DNA of 23,806 nt from Amoebophrya sp. AT5.2 (GCA_005223375.1 RXOD01004339.1:1-23806), one strand, 5' to 3'; positions 8,801-23,126 are shown, counted from the stretch's first letter. Notes: generated from the letters alone by a model not told the origin. Numbers and translations: made by a program.

Positions 8801-11800
8801 TCCGGTGTCAGTCAAAGTACCATTCGACGGACGCCGACGAGTGAGCTGGGGGCAGCAGTCGATCGCGATCGGCCTGTAGCCATTACGGGGGCGGAAAGGG
8901 AAAAAAAAGTGAGCCAGGCGCCCCGCGGCGCCCTGCCGCCGCTGGCCCCGCGAACCCCGAAGCAAGGTCCGGGGACAAACTCCCCCGTGCTGAGCCAGAA
9001 CAGCAGCAAGAAGAGCAAGAGCAAACAGCCCCAGGAAGGAGCGTCGGCGTCGGCGGCTGGGCCGTCGAGTCGCAGCAGCACGACGTCCATTGCTACAACC
9101 GACATAACAACTGCTGCTCAACATGGTGTGCAGGATGAAACTGAAAGCAAAACTTCTGCTTCGGGGCTAAGCGGGCTCGTCGAAAAGCTGAAGCAGCATG
9201 GGCGGTGTGGTGACACATCATCAGCGGCTGGGGGGGTTTATGATCTTCAGAACCTTCATGATCTTCACTCTAAGAAGCAGAGTGAAGATCAACGAGGATC
9301 CGAAGGCGAAGTAGGGCAACAACCGGAAGCAGCGCAGCCGACCGATGACGGGCCTGGTGGAGAGGCAAACGCAGTAAATCCAGAAGAGGACCTCGTCCAA
9401 CCTCCACCCCGGGAAGAAGATCCGATTTCGGACGATTTGCTCCACGAGCACCAAGGTGAGGCGTTGCGGCGGCGGGGGACGAGCGGAGGCGCCGTCGCCG
9501 ACCTCTACCCGGAACGGGAAGTGGACGAGGACATGCTCGGACTGTCTTCGCGTTTGAGGGGACTGAATCTGAATCAGACACCGGACGACCACGGCCGCGG
9601 CGAGGACCGTCATCCGGTGGCTGATTCAGGCACCGGTCCTCCACTGGAGGACGATCCAATGCTCACGCCACTGTATCATGCGGAAGAAAGTACCGTCCTC
9701 GATCCACCCTACTACAAAAGCAATCCCGACTACGACTTGAAGCAGAGTTATAACTTCGATGACCCGCACGCAGTGCTGGGCGGCGGCGGAGAGCATTTCG
9801 GCGCGCCGGATTATACCGCGGACGCGGAATCGCTGCGCTTCTCCATACACAAGAGCAGCACAAAAGAACTCTACTCATCCTCACGTAAAATGATCTTTTT
9901 CTTTTTGATGTTGGAAAGCTGTTGTTTTACCGCTTTTGATTGCTTGGCCAGCAATGCTTGCGTGGACCACGATTGAACCCCTACACCTATTTCCAGGCGA
10001 TGAAGACGCGGGGGACCAAACCCAACAAGCGATCGTCCGCTCACTCCGCAAGATGAACAAAGCGGCAAAGCTGCCTGAAGGTAGCAAATTTGGAATCTAC
10101 AGGCTTTAGCTTTTATTGTTGTAATATAAGAACCAGACCAAAATCTAAAAGCCCACTCGTAAGAAATGATGCTGAGTCTGAGCAGTGTAGTAGTCATCTA
10201 TAGCCGGCCCGATACCGATTCTCGGAGTCGGATTCGATCTGTCGGCCTCGCTTCTAAAACATAGGCTCTACCATCTCGCAACAGGCGCGGCAGGATTCTC
10301 TGCTCTGCCTCTGCATCAACGGGGTTCTTCGTCTTCTAGTGCCCGGGCAAGTTTGATGGCGGATCCACCAGTGGCTCCAGGTGGCGACGGTGGATCGACC
10401 GGCGGCGATCCAGGAACGCCTCCCCTGAGTGAACATGAGGAGCGTCGTTCCGTTCAAAGAGGTCCGTCCGCCGGCACCGGCGGAACAACATTCCAGTCGG
10501 CTGAGGGGACCGATCTGCCAGCGGGCAAGAACACGCGGTCACGCGGCCATGAGCATGATATCGACGACTTGATCGAAGAAGCGGAGCAGGCAGCAGACTA
10601 CCTCCGTCTGGCCCAGGAGGGGCAACTACTTCATCATCCTCCTGCGCCGGGCCCGCAGCAACAACTGCCGAAGCCGAAGCTGCAACCTCGTCCGAAGCAG
10701 GGAGCTGCAGGAGGAGGCTTCACCGAGGATCCTTTCGGCGTTAACCTGACGGACGACGAGGGCGAAGGCGGAGCCCATGGCACATCAGCCTCCGGAAACA
10801 GGCTCACGTACTACAAGCCGCGCGAAAGCGAGGTTTACAACCGGGGGGGCCCCCTTCCAGGCAAGCGCATGCGGAGCGTGCGGAGCGTGTTGGCGGACAT
10901 GAATCGAGGAGGTGCGGGTGGAAATCCAATGACGGATCTGCCGGACGACAGAACATCTTCACGGCCCTCTGGCTTCCGGCGGCCCGCAGGAGCCTCGGCG
11001 ACCTCCTCTTTCAGCTCGCGGCAGCAGCTCGCGGGCACTGGCAGTCTCATTACAACAGGTCGGGGGGGAGCGGCAGGGAGAGGAGCGGCAGGTGCCACAG
11101 ACGTGTTCGGCCCTAGCGCGGCAGACGAGCAGAACCCGGTGTTCACAGACCCGTTTGCGGACCATTTACCTTTCACTTTTGAACACAAAGAACACCAGAT
11201 GAACCCGCGCGCGTCTTCATCTTCAAGACGAGCCTTCCAGCACGTCGGACAGATCACATCTTCGACATCTTCGGACAGATCACATCCTCGACAGAACGAA
11301 CAGCAGCAGCAGCGGCAGCAGCCTCTCACGTCTTCTTATCGACAGGAGGGATCGGCCGACGCGGACCTTGAGGATCTCTTCGGCGAATTCTTACCCGAGC
11401 AGCCGCTTGGAGGAGTGGAACAAAGAACTCCTCATCCCTCGACACACAACATGAACTACATCAGACCGGAACTACAAGAAGACGGACACCACGAGCCCTT
11501 CGTCGAGGAGCGACTCACCTACGGCAGTTTTCGCGGGCGCGAGTCGCTTATTTCGGGGCGCGCGGGTGGTCGTGTGGGCTATCGCGATCGCACCGGCGGG
11601 GAGAGAACCAGCACGAGCACCACCTCCAGTAGGGTCGTGAAGATGCGGCTGCGCGGTCTTGGGCGCGGCGATGAGCATGGTGGTTTTCACCAGGGAGCGC
11701 CGCGGGACATCTTCGACGACGAGGAGAGACTCGAAGAACGGTGGAGCATGCGCGGTCATGCAACTTCCGCGGAGTCCTCCGGGCAGCACCTGCCTGGCCT

Positions 11801-12077
11801 GTCCGGTGGAGCTGGAGGGGGAGGTCGTGGCGGCACAACTAGAAAGACGTCCTTCCGGAGAGGATCCTTCGGGAGCGGTGGAGGTGGAGGTGGGGCGAGC
11901 TCTACCTCGAGACCGAACGACGCCTGGTCTTCGACCGCCACTGCCCCGGCGGGCCCGAGCACCATCGGTGTCGATTCGAAGACCGCAAATCTTTCATCTC
12001 CTACCGCAAGTCGTTCCGGCCCGGCACCGAAAGAACCGATCCGGAGAACTGGCAGCCAAGTGGCGATCAGCTTCTGA
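5778..12077 (+). CDS. Giant low-complexity protein, at least four exons
   Basis: Proposed exons are 5778-7752, 8328-9884, 9997-10080 and 10294 onward. Introns of 575, 112 and 213 nt are all GT-AG and phase 1. The frame runs to TGA 12075-12077, giving 1,799 residues. The small exon 3 (DEDAGDQTQQAIVRSLRKMN...) and its two junctions fit well; the first intron is less certain, so two genes are possible. The N-terminus is hydrophobic (MFSF repeated, TLLLP), a possible signal or anchor. Most of the rest is disordered: Ser/Ala/Pro/Gly tracts, acidic patches and poly-Gly near 11880. A Leu/Gln-rich coiled-coil candidate (KQQLLQDLRLGLQKGTNLL...) starts exon 2. No domain is recognised. Exons carry hairpins at 6753-6793 and 9259-9291. 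The gene may continue past 12060 by splicing (see 12060-12821). Confidence 0.5.
6753..6793. repeat. Perfect 16-bp hairpin inside the ORF
   Basis: 6753-6768 (GAGGCGAGCAGCGCGG) and 6778-6793 are exact reverse complements with a 9-nt loop. The hairpin encodes an Ala/Ser run (EASSAAAATALLAS), whose codons can be read from either arm without a stop. Confidence 0.9.
9259..9291. repeat. Perfect 13-bp hairpin inside the ORF
   Basis: TGATCTTCACTCT at 9259-9271 pairs exactly with 9279-9291 across a 7-nt loop. A further GATCTTCA copy lies just upstream at about 9242, so this stretch mixes direct and inverted repeats. Confidence 0.8.
11245..11293 (+). repeat. Two tandem copies of a 23-nt unit, period 26
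   Basis: TCGGACAGATCACATC(T/C)TCGACA occurs at 11245-11267 and 11271-11293, 22 of 23 identical. The 26-nt period is not a multiple of three, so the two copies are read in different frames in the protein. A CAG/CGG-rich run encoding poly-Gln follows at 11302-11322. Confidence 0.85.
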
Positions 12078-12821
12078 CCCCTCCTCCCGGCGGAGAAAGA
12101 CAAAGTGTCGGGGCGAGCGTTTTCGGCAGGGCGAATTATGCGAGGAGGGCTAGGACGAGCTCCAGCGAGATGATGCGCGGCGGAGGACTGCCTGCTACAA
12201 GCACAAGGGTTGCGAACAGCCGAGATGGTGGCGCCGATTCGGTCCAGGACTTTTTCCTCGAGGAAGCGGACGACGAGGGGTACAACGACGAGGAATTCAT
12301 GAGGGAGATGAGAGACTCGGCCCACGACGGCCACGCTGCAGCGTCGAATGCAGGAGGTAGAACGAGACATAGACTTTGACTATAAGCTCAAGTTCTGAAG
12401 TAAGTAAGTACTTGATGAGTGTTCAAATGGTTCTTCTTTCGGCAAAACTTTAGTACCAAGTAGAGCAAAAAATCTAAATGTAACTAAATTAAAGGTCAGA
12501 TTTTACAGCGGCGAGCACGAGACCTGGATCCGATTCGACCGCAACGAGACGACCAGCGACGGGGCAGCAAAAAGTGATCGACTGACCAAGGTACTACGAG
12601 GAGCTCATCAGGGAGAGCAGCGATTAATCCACATACTTGATCAGCATTTTCATGATTGTCATTGTTCAGGATTGTATCACTTGTTGTCATCGTGGGAGCC
12701 CGTCCAGGGGTTCCAGAAACTACTCGGCTCCTTCATCCAACAGAGGGAGCACTACTTTCAGTTTCATTTTCCGCTGAAGCTGATCACGTTCGCTCTCGAC
12801 ACGAAAACGCTCGTCTGGTAG
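12060..12821 (+). CDS. Unresolved 3' coding segments of the large gene (or a separate gene)
   Basis: Several coding-like pieces occur in different frames. 11843-12376 is open in one frame and contains FFLEEADDEGYNDEEFMREM. 12312-12391 (MQEVERDIDFDYKLK) joins in phase 2 across a 108-nt GT-AG intron (12392-12499) to KFYSGEHETWIRFDRNE. 12592-12621 reads YYEELIRESS with every third base G or C. 12670-12821 reads LYHLLSSWEPVQGFQKLLGS through HYFQFHFPLKLITFALDTKT to TAG 12819-12821. One wholly canonical model uses exons to 12059, 12354-12391, 12500-12573 and 12670-12821 in phase. It treats two of the best-looking segments as intron. Sequence errors, very short introns or frameshifting are alternatives. 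The conserved-looking C-terminus is not one I recognise. Confidence 0.4.
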
Positions 12822-14450
12822 TACTGGTTCAACTGTATGCTCGAAGCGAACTCGTCATGTCAAGAAAGCATACTCTAAATATCTATACCTATGTAATGAT
12901 TTCGGATCACTATTTTTGTTCCAGCCACTCGAAACCATTAATTATGTTTCTGCGCGACAAGAATTATTTGTATTGTTGAGTGATCAAGTTCCACCGTCTT
13001 CTCTAAGGAAGGTAATAAACGGGCTTTTGTGTGACTGTGAGGTAAACGCAAAAAACCCCTAGCACAACTGAAGGGTCGAGCTACTTGAAGATGAAGACGT
13101 GGCATACTAGAAAGCAGAGGTAGTTGGACGAGGCGCGACGAGGACTACCCCCACTTGACGACAGGACGTAGCTATAATGCAAGAAGATTCAATTTCAATA
13201 TTGATTTCAAATTTATCGCTATGAATGAGGAGGTATAGACGGGCGTGGTCGTTCTACTTGCTGAACGACTTTTTTTTCTTCTCCCAAAATGACGACGGCA
13301 CGAAGTAGATAGGTACATACAGAGTTCCCTGGAGCTTGATAGGTAGAGGCACAGCCACCTTCTCTAGGTAGTCCTCTGGACGATGCCATCTGAATCTTTT
13401 CCTTTTTCTTATATCTTCTATCTTCGTCAATCGTCATCCACAACCACCGCCATGGCGGTCCGGCCATCTACTATTTTATTATCATCTTCTCCACTTGCAC
13501 TTCGTCACTCGTCCGTCTCCGTCTTCGACTTCTAGTACGTCATCCACAACTGTACCGGTGCGTTGCAAAGCATTCGAACATTTGCCAATCGGAAGGGTAT
13601 TTGGTGGCATGCCACTCACCCTTCGCACATGGTGCGTGGCCATTATGGTTCATTTTCAGAGCATTGTCCTCAGCGCCTTAGCCTTTTTTCATTTCAATCT
13701 TGTTTACTTCTATTACACCGCACTCTGGGTCTGGTGCTCTTGACGGACGAACGTGTCAAACACGGATGTTTTTGAAAAGAACTTGTTTATAAAAAATTGA
13801 CTACTCCATCCATCACCATCTGTATATAAATTTTTTCTTTGAGGTTCATGCTCCAACCGGAACGACTTCAACCCCATAGCTTCTTGCGCTGTCGAATTGC
13901 CAGGCCGCGGCTGCAGCATCTTCGCTTTTGCCTAACTACGAGATCAGCCCTTGTACATTTCTTTATCATAGAGAACTGGAGACTTCATCATGTGGTTTCT
14001 ATCTATATGCTGTGCAGGAGTACGAGTACTACGTCTTGCTGTTCGATCTGTATCTTTTATTTGCAAAAAACAAAAAACCCAAATGAACCACTTGAATTGA
14101 AACGAATTCTGATTTGTTGGTGGAGGAAGCGGAACCGGAAGGCCACGGTGAATACTTATTTTAAAAAACGCACGCCCTCGCCCACTTCTCCCACTGGGAC
14201 AATCCCATTTCCGATGATCGAGATCGAGCGTCCAATCGATCAATTTTCGACTGTTCGAAAGAAGCTAGCAGCCATTGTCTTTTCCATCGCGAGGACTCAA
14301 GGATCTTCCGCTCGTGCGATCGATCATGCCCATCATTTTTTCGATCGATCATGCTCGCCACCCCCACCCGCCCCCCAGGATCCGGGGGAATGAATAAGTA
14401 AGTAGAACGTACGTAAATTCGTATTATCGGATTGGTACGCGTACGAGGAA
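12822..14450. other. Intergenic region, no convincing gene
   Basis: About 1.6 kb. It contains CT-rich tracts (13265-13290, 13395-13440), the palindrome ACCGCCATGGCGGT at about 13447, a TATATAAA at 13823-13830 and two copies of CGATCGATCATGC 25 nt apart (14317, 14342). A 184-codon open frame at 13839-14393 has irregular composition (Cys/His/Phe-rich, then Arg/Pro-rich) and does not look coding. A leader or untranslated exon of the 14451 gene may lie here. Confidence 0.45.
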
Positions 14451-16394
14451 ATGGAGATCGTCACCCGCGCGATACTAAAGCCCGGAACTCGATGGCCCAC
14501 TTCCAGGGCTCTGGTAGCCTCAGCGCATGCACATGTCCGCAACTCTCGGCCCGCCATCTCGGCAGTGCGGCGCCTTCCGTGGTCTGGATTTTCTTTCCGG
14601 AAGATTTTGGGCGCGAAGGTGGGGCAGGAAGATGGCGGTAGCGCCACTTCATCAGAAAGGGGGAACATCAAAACCGCGACACCGCTCAGCCAGCTCGCGA
14701 GCGCGCGCAGCTCCCCGCCCACGCTGTTCAAGGTGGTGCTTACAGCAAGAACACCACCCGCTCCAGCTTCGGACGAAAACCTCCGCGCCTGGTTGCACCC
14801 GAACACCTCCGCGAATGCTCTTCCCGTGTTCGGGTGCAACCGGGCGACGCTGAGCCCGTCTGCGGTGGCGCACGTTCTGCAGGAGGGCGACGTGGTGCAG
14901 GTGTTGCCGCATGGGCTGAACCTTGCGGACGCGGACTTGCTGGAGGACCAAGCGAGGAAGTACTCGCCGAAGGGCAGTATCGCCGAGTTCGAAATGCACA
15001 GGTGGAAGCGAGAGCTCGAGGCCTGGTGGGAAGCGGTTCGACTTCGATCGAGTAGAGATAATGTGCCTGGGACTGGGTCTGGGTCGTGTCTGGGGGAAAG
15101 TAGTGAAGCAGGAGGTGCGCATATGACGAATCAGGACGCAGCACGACGAGGAGCGTCGTCCTCGGTGGGAACTCAAAGGGAAACCGATTCCGGTACCGGG
15201 GAAATAGTATGCGACCTTGCGAGCGCGTCGACGTCTTCAACTTCCTCAAGACCGACGATGGTTCCGGTGCGGGTGTCGCCCGCCAACATGGAGGTGCTCG
15301 AGGTGCCCCGCGCGGTCGGCGGCATGGCGCCAAGGCTCGAGTTCTTCGAGGGCCTTATGAAAGCCGAGGATTTCTGCTTCTCAACTTCGTCTTCATCGTC
15401 TTCGCGGCCAGATGGAGAGAGTTTGCAACTGCTTCCCACCGCCTTGCAGATGAACGACAAGGTGTTCGTGCGGTTTCCGTCGCCCCCGCACCACATCCTG
15501 TACCAAACGCTGCTCGACTGGGTGGAAGCAAAACTCTGGAAGTTTATACACAACTCTAGTGGTACTAGCGGGGTGGAAAAATTGGAAGTGGGAGCAACTT
15601 CTACGGAGCGACTACGGCACAAGAACTTCGACTTGTTCGCTCCATCCATCGGTCAGCAATCGGCTTCGCATCCGAGCAGTGACGGGAACTACAGTCGGCG
15701 ATTCTCCAGCTGGGTCGCGTTCCGTCGGTGGTTCGACGACCAGCTGGCGGAGTACTACGACGGCGTGGTGGCGGGGCCGGGACGAATGTCCGCAACATCA
15801 ACTGGGGGAACATCATCCTACATCCTGCAGCGGTCGCCGGGCGACGTGCCCGAGCGGATGGAGTTCCGTGAGAACGCCACGCTGACGGCGGCAAATCGCA
15901 AGGCCCGCCACAAGCTCTTCGGGAGGATAGGGCTGTTTGCTTCCACGGTGTTGTCGCTGTTGTATTACGCAAGCAACCGGCGGAGCAGGGACCGAGCGGC
16001 TAGAAGATCTTCGCAGGAGGCCGAGGTGTTAGTGGCGGATGAAGCGGGTGGTGGAGATAGTTTGGGTTCATCTGATGTCAAATCACGATCAGAAGAGGAC
16101 GCTGCACCAGCACCTCCAAACCCGCTGAACGTGTTCGATGAGAATTTCCCGAGGATGTTGCGGCCCCCGATCCACGTGGACCCGTTCCAGCTGCTTACCG
16201 AGAAGGAGCTTCGCTCTGGCTACAACTGGCGAAACGCGTTGGTGCCGGCGGCGGGCTTTTGCGTGCTGAACGGGATGGTGGTGTACCCCTTCGCGACCTA
16301 CGGGACCTGGTTTTTCGGGATGCCGCCGGTCACCGCAGGCTTCGTCACCGCGGCCCTCGGCTTGGTGTTGTGGCACGACCTCTTCTATGCCTAG
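14451..16394 (+). CDS. Putative mitochondrial membrane protein of unknown family, single exon
   Basis: A continuous frame of 647 codons runs from ATG 14451 to TAG. The N-terminal ~55 residues are rich in Arg/Ala/Ser with only one acidic residue (MEIVTRAILKPGTRWPTSRA...), like a mitochondrial presequence. The middle alternates ordinary sequence (SPPHHILYQTLLDWVEAKLW, FSSWVAFRRWFDDQLAEYYD) with Ser-rich linkers. Hydrophobic spans fit membrane helices at about residues 488-507 (GRIGLFASTVLSLLYYAS), 596-618 (VPAAGFCVLNGMVVYPFATY) and 624-643 (PPVTAGFVTAALGLVLWHDL), the last ending at the C-terminus. I do not recognise the family. Mitochondrial targeting is inferred from composition only. A long hairpin lies in the ORF at 14786-14846. 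No intron is needed, unlike in its neighbours. Confidence 0.7.
   Translation: MEIVTRAILKPGTRWPTSRALVASAHAHVRNSRPAISAVRRLPWSGFSFRKILGAKVGQEDGGSATSSERGNIKTATPLSQLASARSSPPTLFKVVLTARTPPAPASDENLRAWLHPNTSANALPVFGCNRATLSPSAVAHVLQEGDVVQVLPHGLNLADADLLEDQARKYSPKGSIAEFEMHRWKRELEAWWEAVRLRSSRDNVPGTGSGSCLGESSEAGGAHMTNQDAARRGASSSVGTQRETDSGTGEIVCDLASASTSSTSSRPTMVPVRVSPANMEVLEVPRAVGGMAPRLEFFEGLMKAEDFCFSTSSSSSSRPDGESLQLLPTALQMNDKVFVRFPSPPHHILYQTLLDWVEAKLWKFIHNSSGTSGVEKLEVGATSTERLRHKNFDLFAPSIGQQSASHPSSDGNYSRRFSSWVAFRRWFDDQLAEYYDGVVAGPGRMSATSTGGTSSYILQRSPGDVPERMEFRENATLTAANRKARHKLFGRIGLFASTVLSLLYYASNRRSRDRAARRSSQEAEVLVADEAGGGDSLGSSDVKSRSEEDAAPAPPNPLNVFDENFPRMLRPPIHVDPFQLLTEKELRSGYNWRNALVPAAGFCVLNGMVVYPFATYGTWFFGMPPVTAGFVTAALGLVLWHDLFYA
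14786..14846. repeat. Long hairpin inside the ORF (21-bp stem, one mismatch)
   Basis: 14786-14806 pairs with 14826-14846 at 20 of 21 positions; the inner 16 bp (GGTTGCACCCGAACAC) is perfect. The loop is 19 nt. It encodes approximately AWLHPNTSANALPVFGCNRA in the membrane-protein gene. Confidence 0.92.
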
Positions 16395-19913
<3,519 letters not shown>

Positions 19914-20909
19914 TCATCGATTCGGTTTCGGATTCTTGGCATAATAGGAAAGAAGAAGAAGAACTTCTCGAGGAGGGACGAAAGCGATGAGCCGTGTTTT
20001 TTTCAACAGAAGTGGAACAGTCTCGATCATCGAGAACAAGGTCAGGATTCAACACACTTAAAAGTACTATTTCTGTCTTGGGGGAGTACTACGACTACGA
20101 TGTAATTGTAAACACAAACAGCAACTAACAGTTTTTGTAGCTAAGTCACTTCTTGCTCAACACGGGGATAACGAGCGGAAAAGCTCGGCTCCTGAGCTCT
20201 CACGAGAGAACACTTTTCGGAGCTCGCTAAGGCCGCGGCCGTAGCTGAAACACAAGTGCATGCCGAGGCTAGTTGTGATCGCTTTTTCACGATTTCACGA
20301 CGGAACCTCGCTCGATTTCAGATACAACGCCCCAAAGGCCTCCTTCAATTCGCAGCTGGTTGGGCACAAGAAATGCGTTCATATTGGTATTTGATGCTCC
20401 GTCGGACACGAGCCCGTCGGCCGTCGTGCGGCAAATTGCGTTGATATCGGTTTCGGTTCGTCTTCGTCATGTATGTTTGTATCCCGTTTGGGTGATGAAG
20501 ATGATCGTGTGAGCTACGCCGTAGCCCAAGGGAGAGGGCATGCGTGATGCGCTTACCCTTGCGCAGCGTTGTCTATAAAAATTTAATTGATCCGTCTTCA
20601 TCTTGTTCATGATCATGCAGCAAAACTAACGGTCTTACTTTACTTACATACATGTTCTTTGTTCTAGTTGGTTCTATGTTCCATGCGATCACATTCACGA
20701 TCACGAAGACGAAGAACAAAAGGCTGGCTGCTGCGAGATGATTCAGTGCCACACATCATCACCGTCACCAGCGCCTGCGCAGTGACGCAACGCATTAAGT
20801 ATTTCCAGCCCCGCGGAAGCGGAACAGCGGCAGCGGCATATGAAGGCACGATCAATACAGCGTGAAAGTTCCAGGGAGTGTTAAAAATACTTAACTTTCA
20901 GGTAAATCC
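19914..20909. other. Intergenic region after GMD
   Basis: About 1 kb with only short frames. It includes the likely 3' UTR of GMD, a short pairing-rich stretch around 20172-20230 (GGAAAAG...CTTTTC, CTCTCACGAGAG) and AT-rich TCTATAAAAATTTAATT at 20572. No gene or RNA family is recognised. Confidence 0.45.
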
Positions 20910-23031
20910 TACTTAACTTTTGAGTAGGGGTGATCGCGAAGCCATCTCTAAGGAGCCGACGAGGCCCGTCTCAGGGGCGTCCTGTCCGCATGTTGCGGCT
21001 GGCTTTTGGCCGCATCGAAGCGGCCCGAAGTTCGCCGCTGCACGCCTTTCTGCGCTCTGCGGGGTCGTCGCAATGAGAAGCCGCGAGAGGCCGTGAGCGC
21101 GCTTACCCCACACCAGGACGGCTTTCGAGGGGGCTGTGCCGAACTTACCGCGCCCCTTGGTTTAGCCACTCTGGAGAAGCGCTTAGCAGGGGTCACAATG
21201 TCAGGCCACCGCCCCGCGTCGAGCCATCGGCGCGCTGGCATTCTTCGGCCCAGACGCGTTCGCATGCGCATCTGGTAAAGCCAGCAGGGCCCAGGCGTGG
21301 CGCCGGCGCACGAGGCTGGTGGCCTGGCCAGTCGTTGCGCCCTTGTGTCGATAGTTATGGGCGGATAGTGCTGATAGCGCTCGCGCGGCGCGCGCGCGCA
21401 TTTCCTCGGGTGGCTTCTTCTCATCCTCCGCGGCGGGCTTCTCGCGCTTGCTCGAGCACGCGCGCGCCCAAGACTGTGCGCAAGCGCATGTTAGTGGCAG
21501 ACAAAGCGAGTGAGACGAATCGTTTGACCCGCAAGGCCCGGATCCGGGCTCGGCGTGTCGTCGCACTTGTGCGCGGCTGCGCCGCTAGCGTTTGCCGCGT
21601 GCGGGCGCAAACAATGACGAGCGACGAGGCACAGCGGAATCGGAGTTACGTGCTCGCGTGCCTTAGGCAATTGCCATGGCGTGCCCTGCTGCGCTTGATG
21701 CACGTCTTTGGGGCTCTCGGGGGGGCGGCTGCCTCGACCTCGTGTCGTCGCGCTCAATCTCCGGCAATTGCTTCGCGCTCTTGTTCTTGAATCGCGATAG
21801 GGAGAGGCTTCGCCAAGCCATTCGCCGTCGCCTGCCAGTTGTCTTTGGCTTTCGGCGCTCTGCTAGCGCTGCGCGCGCGCTAGGCTCGAGCGGTTGCCAT
21901 CCTACGCGCCTGAGTTCTGTCGGCGAGATAGACCCCCGCGAAGGGTCGGGGGCGGATAGATTGGGCGCGCGCTTTCTTAGTTTGCGCGCCAGTTCAATCG
22001 GATGCCAGCCAAGCCGCCCGCGCGGAGGACGCTAGCGCGCAAGAGCAGCGAGCCAATGAGCCACCCGCACACGCCGCCGCCGCTTTACGTTTCTGGAAGA
22101 ATGTGGGAGGGGCGGATGGCAGTCCGTTGCCGTTTTCTGTTTGTGCCCCTTGCGGCGTTCTCCAATTGCGTGCCTCATTCTTTCCGCGGTTCCCTTTGGA
22201 TCGATCGGGCCGCCCCCGCTCGGACGGATCTGGGGGGCCGCGCTCCGTCAGTCGGGCTAAGCGCTAAACGTGGCGCCTGGCCGTCATTTTGTGTCTTGGG
22301 TTTGTCTGGTTGTTTGCCATGCATGTGGCGCACCCACACCCCAGCAAGTGGGCGCGAGGCGCAGCCGGCCAGGCGCTTTCACTTGCGGGCGCCTACGCCT
22401 ATCCCTATGTAGCTAGGTAGCAGCGAAGCACCGCGGCCGCACGGCGAGACTGACAGGAAACCGCACGGGAAGCAAGAACGGAACACATCACGCCAAGTGA
22501 CGCCCACAGACAGACAAGCAGCACGACAAGTGAGCGCGCCACGCTTGTCGTGTCGGTTTCATCTTCGTTGCGCCTCTATCTCTGTCGTGTGTTTCAGTTT
22601 CCCTTTCTCCCGCGGAGTATTTGTGAGTCGGTGCGTGGCGATTCTCATTGTTTGGCTCGGCGCGGCGCGGTCTCGTGGTTGCGCGCGCTCGACATGGATC
22701 TGGCAGTCGCTTGCCCCGGCTCGTTCTGTTTTCCGCACTTGTGCGCAACCAATGCCCAGCGAGCAAGCTGGCCCGGACATGTAGCAATGCGGCCGCGCCA
22801 GCCCCGTCCACTAACTTGGACCTGTGTCCCACCCATTCGCCGTCTGCCTCCTGGCTCCGAGATTCACCCAGCTGGTGGCGCGTGACGCTGTGTCGCGTGC
22901 GCGGCTCGGCGGTGCAACCAAGGCACGCAGGTAGAGTCAGCGGCGGCGCGCGGCCACGGCGTCAGCACCTCCGCGCGCCATCGCTGCTGGCGCTGGATTT
23001 GTCCGGTTTGAGTATACTACTCAAAGTTAAG
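20910..23031. repeat. GC-rich repeat copy 1 with short terminal inverted repeats
   Basis: Base composition jumps at about 20930 from ordinary to very GC-rich. The block is bounded on the left by CTTAACTTTTGAGTA (20912-20926) and on the right by TACTCAAAGTTAAG (23018-23031), reverse complements apart from one T. A further TACTTAACTTT sits just outside at 20888. Its right part (from about 22327) matches, in inverted orientation, the sequence at 23140-23806. Many overlapping open frames exist on both strands because of the GC content; none shows a domain, and I treat them as chance. It may be a non-autonomous element or a degenerate repeat. Similar low-information 'proteins' are often predicted from dinoflagellate repeats, but I cannot confirm a match here. 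Confidence 0.6.
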
Positions 23032-23126
23032 GCCCGAAGTACTTAAATAGATAATTTGGCGTCTAGATAGACGCCGAATTATCTATTTAAATAATTCAGG
23101 GCCTAGCTTTGAGTAGTATACTCAAA
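23007..23126. repeat. AT-rich palindrome at the centre of the inverted repeat
   Basis: The two arms meet at GGCGTCT-AGAT-AGACGCC (23058-23075). They extend outward through ATAGATAATT, GGCCC and then an identical 20-nt block TTTGAGTATACTACTCAAAG, at 23007-23026 and as its reverse complement at 23107-23126. That block is itself a hairpin (TTTGAGTA-TAC-TACTCAAA). Only a few mismatches and 1-nt indels interrupt the pairing, so cruciform extrusion is possible. Confidence 0.95.

Noticed and set aside
10203..10250. tRNA-like stretch with a GATTCGATC T-loop resemblance
   Set aside because: No full cloverleaf can be drawn and it lies in an intron of the large gene.
12574..12590. A possible 17-nt GT-AG intron
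   Set aside because: Removing it does not bring the next coding-like segment into frame.
13839..14393. 184-codon open frame on the + strand
   Set aside because: Composition shifts from Cys/Phe/His-rich to Arg/Pro-rich, no motif, and it crosses obvious AT-rich and repeat sequence; looks non-coding.
20500..20560. GTGATGA resembling a C/D snoRNA C box
   Set aside because: No properly placed CTGA D box or closing terminal stem.
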